Assembly (NCBI GenBank): GCA_023525715.1
Contig: CM042014.1
Location: 17,215,563-17,279,562 of the forward strand
Direction: 5' to 3'
From: Cichorium intybus
Taxonomy: Eukaryota > Streptophyta > Magnoliopsida > Asterales > Asteraceae
DNA: 64,000 nt
The position numbers and the translations under genes are program-made. A model generated the notes under the pieces. The model was not told the origin of the DNA. It did not search any database and was given only the letters and a program-made list of their open reading frames with translations. Shown here in pieces: positions 50,876 to 61,829 of this stretch. Each line of letters begins with the position of its first letter. Within the stretch, counting starts at the first letter, position 1.

Positions 50876-52432
50876 TCAAGTACTAGAAGGGCCAGTTGAA
50901 GCTCCTACAAGCTCCAACTCAGTCGTGGTCAATACCGCCACCGACTCATCCCCTGTCTCAACCGGCTTGGACACTCCACCGGATCCAGAGATACACCGAG
51001 GACCACTAACACTCTCCAAACTTTGCAAACTTCCAACAGGAGAGAATTTTTCAGTCTTAGTCTTCAAAATCCAACGGCTCTTTGTAACTGTATCCGGAAC
51101 ACACCCCGTGCTCCTACTGTCACAAAATCCCCTGAATGGTTTAGACTTTCCGACTCGTTCAGCTAACATCTCCTTGGCTCCAGAATTCATGTTTGCAAAA
51201 TGAACTCTCTTAGCACTAGATTTAGCGAACCAGATTTTGTCATGCTTAATGGGGACGGTCATACTTCCCTCAGCAGGTACCTCAACCATATACAATGACC
51301 CACGCTTCATACCTTGAGCAATCACCGAATTACCATTGACCACCCTCCATTTACCATCACCAAACCTTACTTCCAGTCCTTGTTTATCCAGCTGACCAAC
51401 AGAAATCAATTTCTTCTTCAGCTCCGGAATCACCCTGACATTCTTCAGGTTCCATGTAGTTCCCAATGAAGTAACCAGATCAATATCTCCCATGCCTGTT
51501 ACTTGAAGCATCTCGTCATTTGCTAACCGTACCTTCCCAAAATCTCCTTCTTTTAGATTCACCATCGTTTCTCCGTTGTCCATGGCGTGAAACGAAGCCC
51601 CTGAATCCATGACCCAAGAGTCTACAGAACTTTCCATACTTAGTATCAGTGCATCATCCTCAGACACACTCTCAGCACCAGCAATGTTCAATTCTTTCTT
51701 TAGACATTGACTCTTAACATGTCCCATCTCCTGGCAGTTCCAGCACTTCACATTCTTCCAAGTTCTAGATGAACTTCTTCCCCGACTCCCACTGCTCCCA
51801 CTATTCCTGCTATTCCCTCTACCTCTTCCGATATTTAATAACTCAGAAGAAGAAGATCCACCTTGATTTTTGCGTCTGACATCCTCGCCAAGAACCAAAT
51901 CTCTAACCCCTTCAAAAGTCATACCACTGGTCCCCACTGAACTTGTAACAGCGGTTACTGTTCCAGACCAGCTATCAGGTAGTGAAGCTAGTAGCAGTGA
52001 AGCTTGAGTCTCGTTATCAAATTTAATTCCCACAGATGACAATCTGGACAGAATTGAATTTAGATTGTTAATGTGAATCGTAACAGAACTTTCCTCATTC
52101 ATCCTTGTAGTGAATAACTCCCTCATCAAGAACACCTTGTTAGCCGCCGACGGTTTCTCATACATGTTCGTCAGAGCATCCATCATACCACGTGCCGTGG
52201 TTTCCTTCATGATGTTGAAAGCAACGCTCCTTTCCAACGACAACGTAATAACCGCCTTAGCTTTCTTGTCCTTTGAGTTCCACGCATCTTCAGCAGCTTT
52301 TTCCATTTTCTCCGGTTTATCTCCAAGTACCACGTCCAAATCTTTCTGACATAGCAATGCTTCTATTTGCATTTTCCACCAACTAAAGTCAGAACCGTTG
52401 AACTTCTCAATTACAACCTTGTCTTCAGCCAT
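50876..52432 (-). CDS. Copia-type Gag with aspartic protease, truncated polyprotein
   Basis: An intact ORF of about 518 codons from MAEDKVVIEKFNGSDFSWWK, the typical copia gag start; four codons upstream (MFVV) are also open. UBN2-type gag with YEKPSAANKVFLMRELFTTR and ASLPDSW is followed by a Gly/Ser/Arg-rich linker. The CCHC knuckle CWNCQEMGHVKSQC lies near residue 230 and the protease site WVMDSGASFHAMD near 270, then the post-protease region ending LGQLDKQG-like (ISVGQLDKQGLEVRFGDGKW). From about residue 400 a Ser/Thr-rich tail replaces integrase and polymerase. An open frame in a non-autonomous element suggests the Gag is made and under some constraint. Confidence 0.9.
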   Translation of the reverse strand: MAEDKVVIEKFNGSDFSWWKMQIEALLCQKDLDVVLGDKPEKMEKAAEDAWNSKDKKAKAVITLSLERSVAFNIMKETTARGMMDALTNMYEKPSAANKVFLMRELFTTRMNEESSVTIHINNLNSILSRLSSVGIKFDNETQASLLLASLPDSWSGTVTAVTSSVGTSGMTFEGVRDLVLGEDVRRKNQGGSSSSELLNIGRGRGNSRNSGSSGSRGRSSSRTWKNVKCWNCQEMGHVKSQCLKKELNIAGAESVSEDDALILSMESSVDSWVMDSGASFHAMDNGETMVNLKEGDFGKVRLANDEMLQVTGMGDIDLVTSLGTTWNLKNVRVIPELKKKLISVGQLDKQGLEVRFGDGKWRVVNGNSVIAQGMKRGSLYMVEVPAEGSMTVPIKHDKIWFAKSSAKRVHFANMNSGAKEMLAERVGKSKPFRGFCDSRSTGCVPDTVTKSRWILKTKTEKFSPVGSLQSLESVSGPRCISGSGGVSKPVETGDESVAVLTTTELELVGASTGPSST

Positions 52433-52611
52433 TACGACAAACAAGAGACAAATCTTTTATAGTACTTTTGTGTGACAGAACAGTACCCTTCAAAGTACCG
52501 CGACACCTTCAATACGATTAATAGAAATTAATTTCTGATGTGGAAGATCAGACAAAACTGCAACCACAGAGCATACTCTAATTTCTAAAACTGAGACCTC
52601 CTCCGAAACCT

Positions 52612-52624
52612 GGCTCTGATACCA
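52612..52624 (-). promoter_or_regulatory. Primer-binding site of the TR-GAG element
   Basis: Minus strand TGGTATCAGAGCC, complementary to initiator Met-tRNA, two bases inside the 5' LTR. Confidence 0.9.
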
Positions 52625-52626
52625 GT

Positions 52627-52958
52627 TGTTAGGAATCGGACAGGGTACACGCAGCGGAAACACACTATCACACACACACAAACTCACGAAAATAAAGCAA
52701 GAAGAACACAATGATTTTTACGTGGTTCGGATTCGGTGCAAATCCTACGTCCACGGGCTGCAACTAGAGAAATCTTATTAACTCAATAAGATTACAATTT
52801 ACAATTGTTGGTGCAATTTTTCCTTGAACATATGAAGGCTATTTATACATATGAGAAGGTAATGTGAATGTAGAGTTGTGTTTCAACACATTCACCAACC
52901 TTTGAAAATTGTTTCACCAAACTTTGAAAAAACAACTTCAAAATGTTCACATTCACCT

Positions 52959-52962
<4 letters not shown>
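52627..52962 (-). repeat. 5' LTR of the TR-GAG element
   Basis: Partner of 50415-50750. It is followed by tatat of the TA array. Confidence 0.95.

Positions 52963-53040
<78 letters not shown>
52963..53040. repeat. (TA)n microsatellite
   Basis: TA array lying between the TR-GAG element and the 3' end of Helitron H2. Confidence 0.95.
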
Positions 53041-53043
<3 letters not shown>

Positions 53044-54004
53044 GGTTAGAAACCCGTGTAATACACGGGTTGATTAAAAAATATATAAAATAATATGAAA
53101 AATATCAATATTGCAAATGATAAAATTGTAATTTGTGAATTTTGTTTATTTTGATATTTTATATTATATGACCTATTTTGCTGGTTTTAGATAGGAATTA
53201 CCAACGCTATGTTCAAATAAAATATGACAATGCCATAAATGTAAACCCCATCTCACCTTTTAAGGACTTTGAGATGCAAAAACACAACGCTTCAATTGCT
53301 AAGAAATAATTGATTTTGAAATTTCTTTGTTACTATTGGTGAAGTGTCATTCAAACTATAAATTAACGTACCCGTCTTATTTGATTTTAATAAATATGTT
53401 ATACATAAGTTATATTAAATGGTTCATTAGAATTAAAAACCATGGGTGACTAAAGTTTATGCCTCAAGAAAAATAGGATACTCAGTACTGTTGGTTGACA
53501 ACTTGTAACTTTGGACCAACGATATCCAACATGACCTGGTAAAAAGAATGCAAATGAACTTATATATCATGAAAATCCTTATGTATACTGAATTCTCAAC
53601 GTCACACCTCACAAGTGAGTGAAATTCAAGCAAATAGTTTTTATTCTATGAGTTCAGAAAAAAAACTTACAGCACATAACTTTTTCGTACTTTTGATAGC
53701 CATCTTAAGATTTCCAAGTGTCTCTTGGTGAAATGCAGTGTTACCGAATGAAAAATCATACTATGTCACTACACAAAGAGATAAGAAGGTTATATAGACA
53801 AATTATTCAGTTTTGTAGCATACTTAAGACAGTAAATCAAGCAAGCTATGGAAAAATATCTAAGTATTGTAAGCATTTTTAGTTAAGCTATAAGTTACTT
53901 TCCATAGCATACGCTGGTAGTACACAACGCAAAGAAATAACTAAAATCGTCCCTAACATCCTCCAAAACGCGAGATATATTTCTACTTTATTCAACACAC
54001 ATAC

Positions 54005-54621
54005 CGTTTTCATATGACTTAAAACCTGAAATGAAACTGCAGAAAATCTCCCAATGCAAAGGTATCGGCTTATGTTGCAGAAAACCGCCAGTGAGCATGA
54101 ACTCAGTATGAAAATCTGTAATTAACAAAACTAAAATTAAAAATATAGTTCACGAAAATCATTTATAAAGAAAGAAAAATAAAAAAAATTCTTACAATTA
54201 CACCAGAAGAAATGGTCTTCATGTAATCTGAAATAAGTCTTCCACTTAGATAATAGTCAATGAAAGGATCGAATACAAGAAGTGAAAGAGCTTGAATTGG
54301 AGCTGTTTTACTCAATAATTCAAAAGCTCAAATGGAATACTTTTCTGTAATGAGCCTATAGACTGCACGATAGAAATTAAATCATTATTTCAATATTTTC
54401 ACATTGAATATATAAATTTTATATACTTTTAGTATAATTTGTTGTAATGAAGTTGCGAGTACCGCTGCACACACACAAATAAAACCTTTGGCATTGACTT
54501 TGACATCTGTGACAGTGCAGACACCAACACCTATGACCACAACCACAACAGCAACATTGACTTCTTTTGAGTAACATTTGTTATGAAGAATCCATTCCAT
54601 TACACATACAACTGGAATCAT
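54005..54621 (-). pseudogene. UXT-type nucleotide-sugar transporter fragment
   Basis: Three exons of a UDP-xylose/triose-phosphate-type transporter. 54427-54621 has PVVCVMEWILHNK, VVVVIGVGVCTVTDVKVNAK and GFICVCAAVLATSLQQI. 54196-54362 has SIGSLQK, TAPIQALSLLVFDPFIDYYL and SGRLISDYMK. 54005-54115 has LSSCSLAVFCNISRYLCIGR and FSAVSFQVLSHMKT. These are central and C-terminal membrane spans of the plant UXT family. Splice sites are canonical and the phase between the last two exons is kept. The middle exon has an 8-base insertion after FELL that breaks the frame. Exons for the N-terminal spans and the very C-terminus are absent. Confidence 0.8.
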
Positions 54622-54892
54622 GCTAAGTTTCGTCCCAATTTACTATTCCTTGACGTGTTACGTTCCTATGTTGTATTAGATAACAGCTCGTTCGTTAATC
54701 TAATAAAAATGACTATTTTACCCCTCACCTCTCCCCATGGCATCAAAACACCACCATCACCATGCTTAAACCAATCCAAACCCACATATTTTCCTGCAAA
54801 AAAAACCCATCTTTTATATCAGATTATTTAATTTTATAAAACATCTTTTGCATTATAAGCCATCATGGCAATCTTTTATGAAAAAAGCATAC

Positions 54893-55047
54893 CTTTGGCA
54901 ACACAAGACACTGGCAGTGTCAAAAGAATGAGAAGCTGCTGTAGCAACACATCCTGAAAACCTAGTTGCCAGACTAACAACTAAAGAATGCAACCGGCCA
55001 ATACCTTCATCAAAGCTTAAATCATCAAAAAAGGGTATTTCAGTCAT
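54893..55047 (-). pseudogene. Captured exon, possibly a mitochondrial-carrier-like gene
   Basis: Open stretch with FDDLSFDEGIGRLHSLVVSL, ATRFSGCVATAASHSFDTA and a GT donor after CCAAAG. The SGCVAxAASHSFDTA phrase recalls a plant mitochondrial substrate carrier family, but the match is from memory and short. It lies inside Helitron H2 on the element's strand. Confidence 0.35.
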
Positions 55048-56284
55048 TTACACAAATGAGGGCATATCGGAGTCGAATCCCATGACTATTAATTCGTTCG
55101 GTAGAATCAATGGCGAGTAATCATTTATAGCCTTCCAATGGTCTGTCAAGATAGCGTATAATCATCGATCGACTATTACAGTACATAAATGCATTTGTAA
55201 AATGAAAGAAACTTCAAACTTACAGATAAAAATAGGGTTCAATGGGTTTTACAACCGAATGGGGTTGGGATTTTGAAATCAAATCTTGAGAAATTCAAGG
55301 GACCTAGATTTGGGGAAAATATTGGGAAAGTTTATGTATTACACACAAATAAAGTTTTGTGTGGCTTTAAAGCTTCTATATTCACATTACAGATCTTGGT
55401 TCCCGATTTATGTGTGAATGGAGAAAAGTTTCAAGGGCTAAAGAGGTTGAAGACGATGAAGAATAATCTCGTATCCAATAATGGCGTGATAGGGGAATAT
55501 AAGCGGATAAAATTGGAAATTGCGTAACAATTTGCTGAAGTAGTTGCTAAATTTTAGGGATGAAATTGAAAATGGAAAAAGAAATAGAGATCGAGTGGGG
55601 ATGATGAACCCTAACAGACCTGCTTGAAGACAAAGAGAGAGACAGAGGGGTGGTGCAGTGACGTTTGTACTTTCAAAAGACGAACCCACCTTTAATTAAT
55701 TTATAGGATGAGGAATCGAATGCTGGATCAACATAAAAATTACTCAAGTCTATTAAATCGAAAAGAAGCAAAACCAATCATACCTCGAATTTCTTTTGAA
55801 CAGCCGCAAATTCCTTAGTCTTCTAATTGTTTCACTTTGTAGTCGGTGTCTAATAACATCAAGCTCCATCGATATTCATATGAGTGCTTGAAGTCTCGAT
55901 TTTGGAAACAAAGATGAGTACTTATAGGCGGCACTACCATCCTACGGTGGTGGGTGGTTGAAAGTGGCATCGCCAACCTAATGATGATGGTGACTGGTGA
56001 GAGATGAAAGCAACTGGCTTAGGGTTTCTCATAGAGTGAGTTTTTGGAATTGAATTTTACAATGGGATACCAGCGAGTAATGCTATCTAGTTATAAAGCT
56101 TCACCAAAATTCTTGATTTACTTGCTGATACATCAACATTAATTTAGGAAGTGTTGATTTGAATTAGGAGGAAATCCTGGAAACTGGTAGAAACGTAGCC
56201 ATTGTGAGCGGGAAAAAGAAGAGAGCGGGGTGCTATGAAGAAGACACATGTCAAATTTTATTTTTATTTATTAGGTATAATAGA

Positions 56285-56960
<676 letters not shown>

Positions 56961-57239
56961 TGACAACCAAATTTTTTAGCATAAGTAACGTAAAAATTGA
57001 TACAAGTATACGTTGTAGAAGAATCGATACTTAATAAACTCAACATATTATGCAAGGGCAAAAAGGTTAAAGAATGTGAAAATTATGTAACTTATATATT
57101 AAGACCTTTTATTAAGTTAACACAAAGTGTTACTTCATTTAGAAAATTAGTTTTAAGGATTTAAGGGCAAAATTAAATAATTGTGTAATCATTGTAGTTA
57201 TATAAGGAAAAAATGGTAATCGTAAAACCCCCTCCTAAG

Positions 57240-57469
57240 CAATGAGTGCCAATAAGCCTATAACTATTATAGTAGCTGAATAAAAAAAAGTGTCACTAAA
57301 ACTCAATAAGGCTGCAGCAGCATAACTAAAAAGTGTCACTAAAGATCTTAAGTGGTAGTGGTTTTAGTGACGTTTTTTGTAACGCTGTTGCATAAGAGTC
57401 ATTTAGTGTACTTTTTCGGTTTTTAGTGACATTTTTTCTATGCCATTAAATATAATTTTATTTGTAGTG
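57240..57469. mobile_element. CACTA-type terminal fragment
   Basis: The minus strand from 57469 begins CACTACAAATAAAATTATAT and continues with subterminal AATGTCACTAAAA units. Further tgtcactaaa copies in both directions lie at 57290-57420. CACTAC ends with repeated subterminal motifs are typical of CACTA (CMC) elements. The other end was not identified. Confidence 0.5.
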
Positions 57470-57559
57470 AGCACCCCAAAAAATAGAAGTAATGATTAGA
57501 GGTAAAATTAGAATATAAAGCGGGTACACATAGTCAAACCCTAAAAATAAAAAATGACT

Positions 57560-58170
57560 AAAATAGTTTTATTGTATAAAGTTTTACCTCAAAATAACCA
57601 AAACTTAAGAAAAATCTCAAAATAGCCATGAAAATAGCAGATGGCTAGTGTCATCTGCGATTTTCCCCTCTCATCTGCGATTCTGTATCTACTGAGTTAG
57701 CTAACTGCCATTTCATCCTCTAATATAAAATAAATATATTTCGATGTTGTTATTTTGGAAATTCACCATCTATGATTTCTTCTCCGTCGTCTACGATTTC
57801 CTCTAAATGTATAGGAAATCACAAATGTTAGAGAAGAAAGAGCAGATGACGAATTTCGAAAATTTTACCATCTGTGATTTCTTCTCTATCATCTGCAATT
57901 TCTTCTAAATTTAAAGAAAATAGATTATCAGGAGTAAATCACAGATGTTAGAAAGGAAATTGCAGATAGTAAATTTCCAAAATGACAACTTCGGAAAAAA
58001 GAAAACTTATACTGGATGATGAAATCGCAGTTGGTTAACCCAACAGTTACCAATTCGCAGATAAGACAGGGAAATGGCATATCGCACTAGCTGTCTGTGA
58101 TTTTCATGACTATTTTTGGAATTTTATTAACTTTTGACTATATCGCATGTGATTAGACTATTTTAATAAT
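57560..58170. repeat. Long imperfect inverted repeat with ATCTGCGATTT units
   Basis: The left arm (AAAATAGCCATGAAAATAGC, then AGATGGCTAGTG) pairs with the right arm near 58085-58140 (reverse: AAAATAGTCATGAAAATCAC, then AGACAGCTAGTG). Between them, atctgcgatttc/gaaatcgcagat-type units recur in both directions. It looks like a foldback non-autonomous element. No ORF. Confidence 0.6.
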
Positions 58171-58469
58171 CTTTTCTAAAAAATATTAACTAGATTTTAA
58201 AATTAATAAAACTATGGCGTGTTACTAAATTTGAATTATAACATGGATCTATCATAGATCGGCTACTTATAATCCGCTTAAAGTGAATATTGAAATAAAA
58301 CGTAGACTGATAAGTAAACGAATACATAGAAGATATCAGGATAATAATGATTCGACAAATAAATTAATAAAATATTGAAATTATTTGTGGCTATCACAGA
58401 TTCACATCACCTCTTGATTATAATATCCGATGCTACTTATAACTTGGAATCTACTGGTTGTTTATATAA

Positions 58470-61400
58470 CTAGTGGGGAGCCCGTGCTATGCACGGGTCG
58501 GGTCAGCTCGATGTGAGGCCGGGCTTGTTGAGTGGGTCGCGGTGTGTCGGGGCGCTTTCTTTTCGCGGAAACGGAAGCCAACTTCTAGAAGATGCAATCC
58601 TGTCAAAAATAAAACTATATAAAGTATTTGCTAATTAAAACATATTATTGTCTCAACCATAATCAAATCCCATTGTTAAAATAAACTGCAAGAAATAGCA
58701 ACGTACTTTCATTGTGCCATTTAGAATGGTGCCCATATATCTGCATTAAGAATGACATGATCTATTAGCAAAAGCCACAGGACAGAATTGATAAAAATGT
58801 TAGCTTTTTTTTACCAAACTCTAAAACATAAATACCCATATGTCAACAATAAAAGTCAACAAATACCTTGGCTTCTTTTTCAAATCTTGAAATATTGAAT
58901 AACTGTTGCAGACTTTGCGATTCATGTGCCGAAATCACCATAGATCGGTGTTTGTTCCTGGAAAATTGAAAAAGTAGAAAAAATATATGAAACTTGAAAT
59001 GAGGACCGAAATTATAAAGTTTTTCAAACAAAATAAAGATGAAATGAAACTTTAAATAGTACCAAAATCAGTAAGTTATTGGGACAATGTTGATATGGAA
59101 CTTTAAATAAGGACCAAATTCAGAAGGTTTTGGTACTGAAGTTGATTTGAAAATTTAAATACGGACAAAAATGAGAAAGTTGTTAGGATCAAAAATGTCA
59201 TAATCTTCACTGTTATTTTATAGCATTATATTTTTGTGTGTGTGTCAGTGTGCGTGTCTGTGTCGATGTTTAAATGACATTTTTAAAAATAACTGAAGTA
59301 TGATGTTAATATAGACATAGAATTGAAAATCAGTTTTAATATTTTGCATTTATATTAAAATTGGATAGAAAAGGTTAAAAAAAGGCAATTATCTATCAAT
59401 GTTATATATTTGTGTGTGTGTGTTTTGTGATGTTTATATAACCCCTTTTGTATCCATTTTTAATAAGATAATTGAAAATCCGTTGCTATAATTTATATGT
59501 GGTTTTTTAAACAAAATTTTAGTATGATGCTAATAAAGATATATGATTGTAACTCGGTAGCTGTTTTTGTATTTATAATAATATAGAGAAATGGCGAGAA
59601 ATACCATTAACACAAACATAAACATAGACATAAACAAATAGAAATACCTGGTATTATGTCATTTATTTCTTACACATTGAAAACTCGGATTTAATAATTG
59701 TGCAATATGTCTTCTAATTAGAACTTCAAATGAAATCTGCATATAAGGTCAAAAATAAGAAAGTTGTTGGGACCGAAGTTGTCTTAATGAAAAACGCTGA
59801 AAGTAAATCGCTATAATTGGCGGATATTTCAAAGGGAAAGGTTGTAATGAAAAGCACTCAAGCAACTTATCTCCATATGACTTAGAAAGATCAGGAGGGG
59901 ACATGGTAGAAGTCTTGGATAAAGCACTTATTGGATTCTTGATTGCATTCACTAAAACCAACAAAACCTTTTTGCTGTGTCCATAAAAAACACCACATAT
60001 TAGTAAACCCAAGATAAATTTTTTCTACTGGTCTTTACAGATAAAAATTATTAACAATTGTTGCTACAAAAATTCAAAATCAAACCTTGTCACCATCTGC
60101 AAGTAGAGGAAAATTACTTAAACACCCTTGTTTTAATTTATTCTATTACATTATTATTATTCAACATAAATTATCAAATAATTACCTCTCATCATGTCAT
60201 TATATGCAATTTCTGCTATTTTATATACATGAGGGCTGTCCAAAATCTTTTCTTTATAAGCCATGATGACATCACTTCCAGAAATTCTTACATCTTTGAA
60301 GGGATTATTTGCTAATAAAACGGGCCCCATGATAGTCTGTTTACACAAAGAAAGATTAGAACTTAACAAAAAAAAAAAAGTAATTTTATTATAATTATTT
60401 TAAAAGAGATGGAAAATATGCTTACATAAATTACATCACGTTGATATCTATAGTAGATGTTATATAAAACTGATGGCTCATTTAAGTAACCAAGTTCTGC
60501 AAGATTATTAACACCATCAAGAATTTCTGAATTTGCAGGAAAGAGGTCCCTTGTAGACACTTTCATCACCTACAAAAACAATGTTTTATTATTATTTAAT
60601 ATGATTAGAAATTTAGAATTAACAGATAATAAAAAGTAGACTTACATTTCCATCTAGAAGAACAACAGAAGCTTTTCCTTTTACAGATGATTGTATTTTT
60701 CCCAACTCCCAAAACCCATTTTGCAGTCGACACCATAGTCGTAATTGCGGAAGTAAAATTGGTTTTTGAATTAATTATAACATTGTACTTTCATTTTTTT
60801 TCTTGAAAGGGCATTGTACTTTGAAAAATCTACGAAATTTTAGCATTGAAAATTGCTTTGTTTGTAATAGGATGACATTGCTATAATTGGGTAGATTTTT
60901 TCAAAGTACAATGATGTAGAAATGAAAGTAGGATGCTATTACAGATATATGAAAGTATGTTGCTGACGAGCACAATTAAACCAAACATACACAAATGCAT
61001 AGATACATAAAGAGGTACAAATGAATAAACAATAGTAAAACAGAGAGTGAAATTGTAGAGAAAACTCACAATCACTACTAACTTCCTGAAATGTTTGTTG
61101 TCGTTGCATTAGGATGACGTATCTGAATCCAACATCGACACCTTTGATCGAAAATCAAACTACTTGAATTGATCGAAGAGAAACCTTGAATTTCAACAGA
61201 AAAATAAATCATAATTAATACGGGAACAAATGAGACATTACATCTCAAATGGTATGAAAAAGCACAAATAATCAGGTTTGTATTACCAATATTCATGATT
61301 AAAAGTATCCAAAACCACAAACTTGATAAGAAAATTTTGAACGAACTTTGGTGGTTGCGGCAAACGGAGGACTAATCTCTTGGTCTTCAAACGTCAAGAA

Positions 61401-61728
61401 ACCTTTACCGAAAAATCTTTTTTTCCCTTCTCATTGGCAATTGCAATACCCAAAAAAATTTCCAGGAGAAGGCGGCAGAATGTTAGGGTTCTGTTCGGAC
61501 TCTCCAATGAATGACGATTCATGTTAGAATATTAGAAACAAAGATCAGAATTCGGCAATTAACCATAAATCGCAAACCCGAAGCCAAAAACAACCACCCC
61601 CCAATTCTTCTTTTGTTCTTGCAGCGAGGGAAAACGATAAAGCTATAAACCCTTGTGTGGATTCAGATCCATATGGATCCAAACTGCACAAAAACCCAAA
61701 AACCTACGGGTTTTTAATATAAGATAGA
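58470..61728 (-). mobile_element. Helitron H3 with captured myosin exons
   Basis: The minus-strand 3' end has hairpin CCCGTGC-ata-GCACGGG (58497-58481), then a short spacer and CTAG ending at 58470, followed by T. The 5' end is placed at TCTATCTTATATTAAAAACC (61728), a common plant Helitron 5' type; the preceding base is T instead of A. About 3.26 kb, no Rep/helicase. Captured exons lie on the element's strand. Confidence 0.7.
60186..60755 (-). pseudogene. Class VIII myosin motor, N-terminal exons
   Basis: Three exons are visible. About 60646-60755 has WCRLQNGFWELGKIQSSVKG then KASVVLLDGN, the SH3-like N-terminal subdomain. 60426-60569 has VMKVSTRDLFPANSEILDGV, NNLAELGYLNEPSVLYNIYY and RYQRDVIY. 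60186-60336 has GPVLLANNPFKDVRISGSDV and SPHVYKIAEIAYNDMMRG. The block order matches plant myosin VIII (family form LNEPSVLYNLxxRY, GPVLIAVNPFK). Splice sites are canonical and phases match, so the frame is open across all three. The copy stops just before the P-loop exon, so no ATPase activity is possible. Confidence 0.85.
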
Positions 61729-61829
61729 ATATTAAAGTTACTATGTGAAACAATTTTTTTTATTTAATTAGATTACTTTTTAAGGGTTGTAAGACAAAAG
61801 TTTCAAATAACTAACCTCTATTTTATGTT

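Larger units (their letters stand above)
50415..52962 (-). mobile_element. Gag-protease-only LTR element (TR-GAG type, copia-derived)
   Basis: 2548 bp with 336-bp LTRs (50415-50750, 52627-52962) that look identical by eye, TGTTAGGAATCGG..CCTAACA termini, tatat on both sides and an iMet-type PBS. The interior has one gag-protease ORF and no integrase, reverse transcriptase or RNase H. This is the layout of non-autonomous TR-GAG elements, which must be mobilised by a full copia element. Identical LTRs imply a recent insertion. The target was a (TA)n array. Confidence 0.9.
53041..56284 (-). mobile_element. Helitron H2 with captured transporter exons
   Basis: The minus-strand 3' end has a hairpin ACCCGTGTATTACACGGGT, then TTCTAAC and CTAC at 53041, followed by T. 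The last base differs from the expected CTAG, which H1 has at the aligned position. The 5' end is TCTATTATACCTAATAAAT at 56284, preceded by A, giving the A^T target. It is 3244 bp, lies between (TA)n arrays on both sides, and has no Rep/helicase. The captured genes are on the same strand as the element. Confidence 0.7.

Noticed and set aside
59749..60012. Open stretch in H3 with SPPDLSKSYGDKLLECFSLQ
   Set aside because: Exon-like, but the parent gene was not recognised, so it is not listed as a gene fragment.
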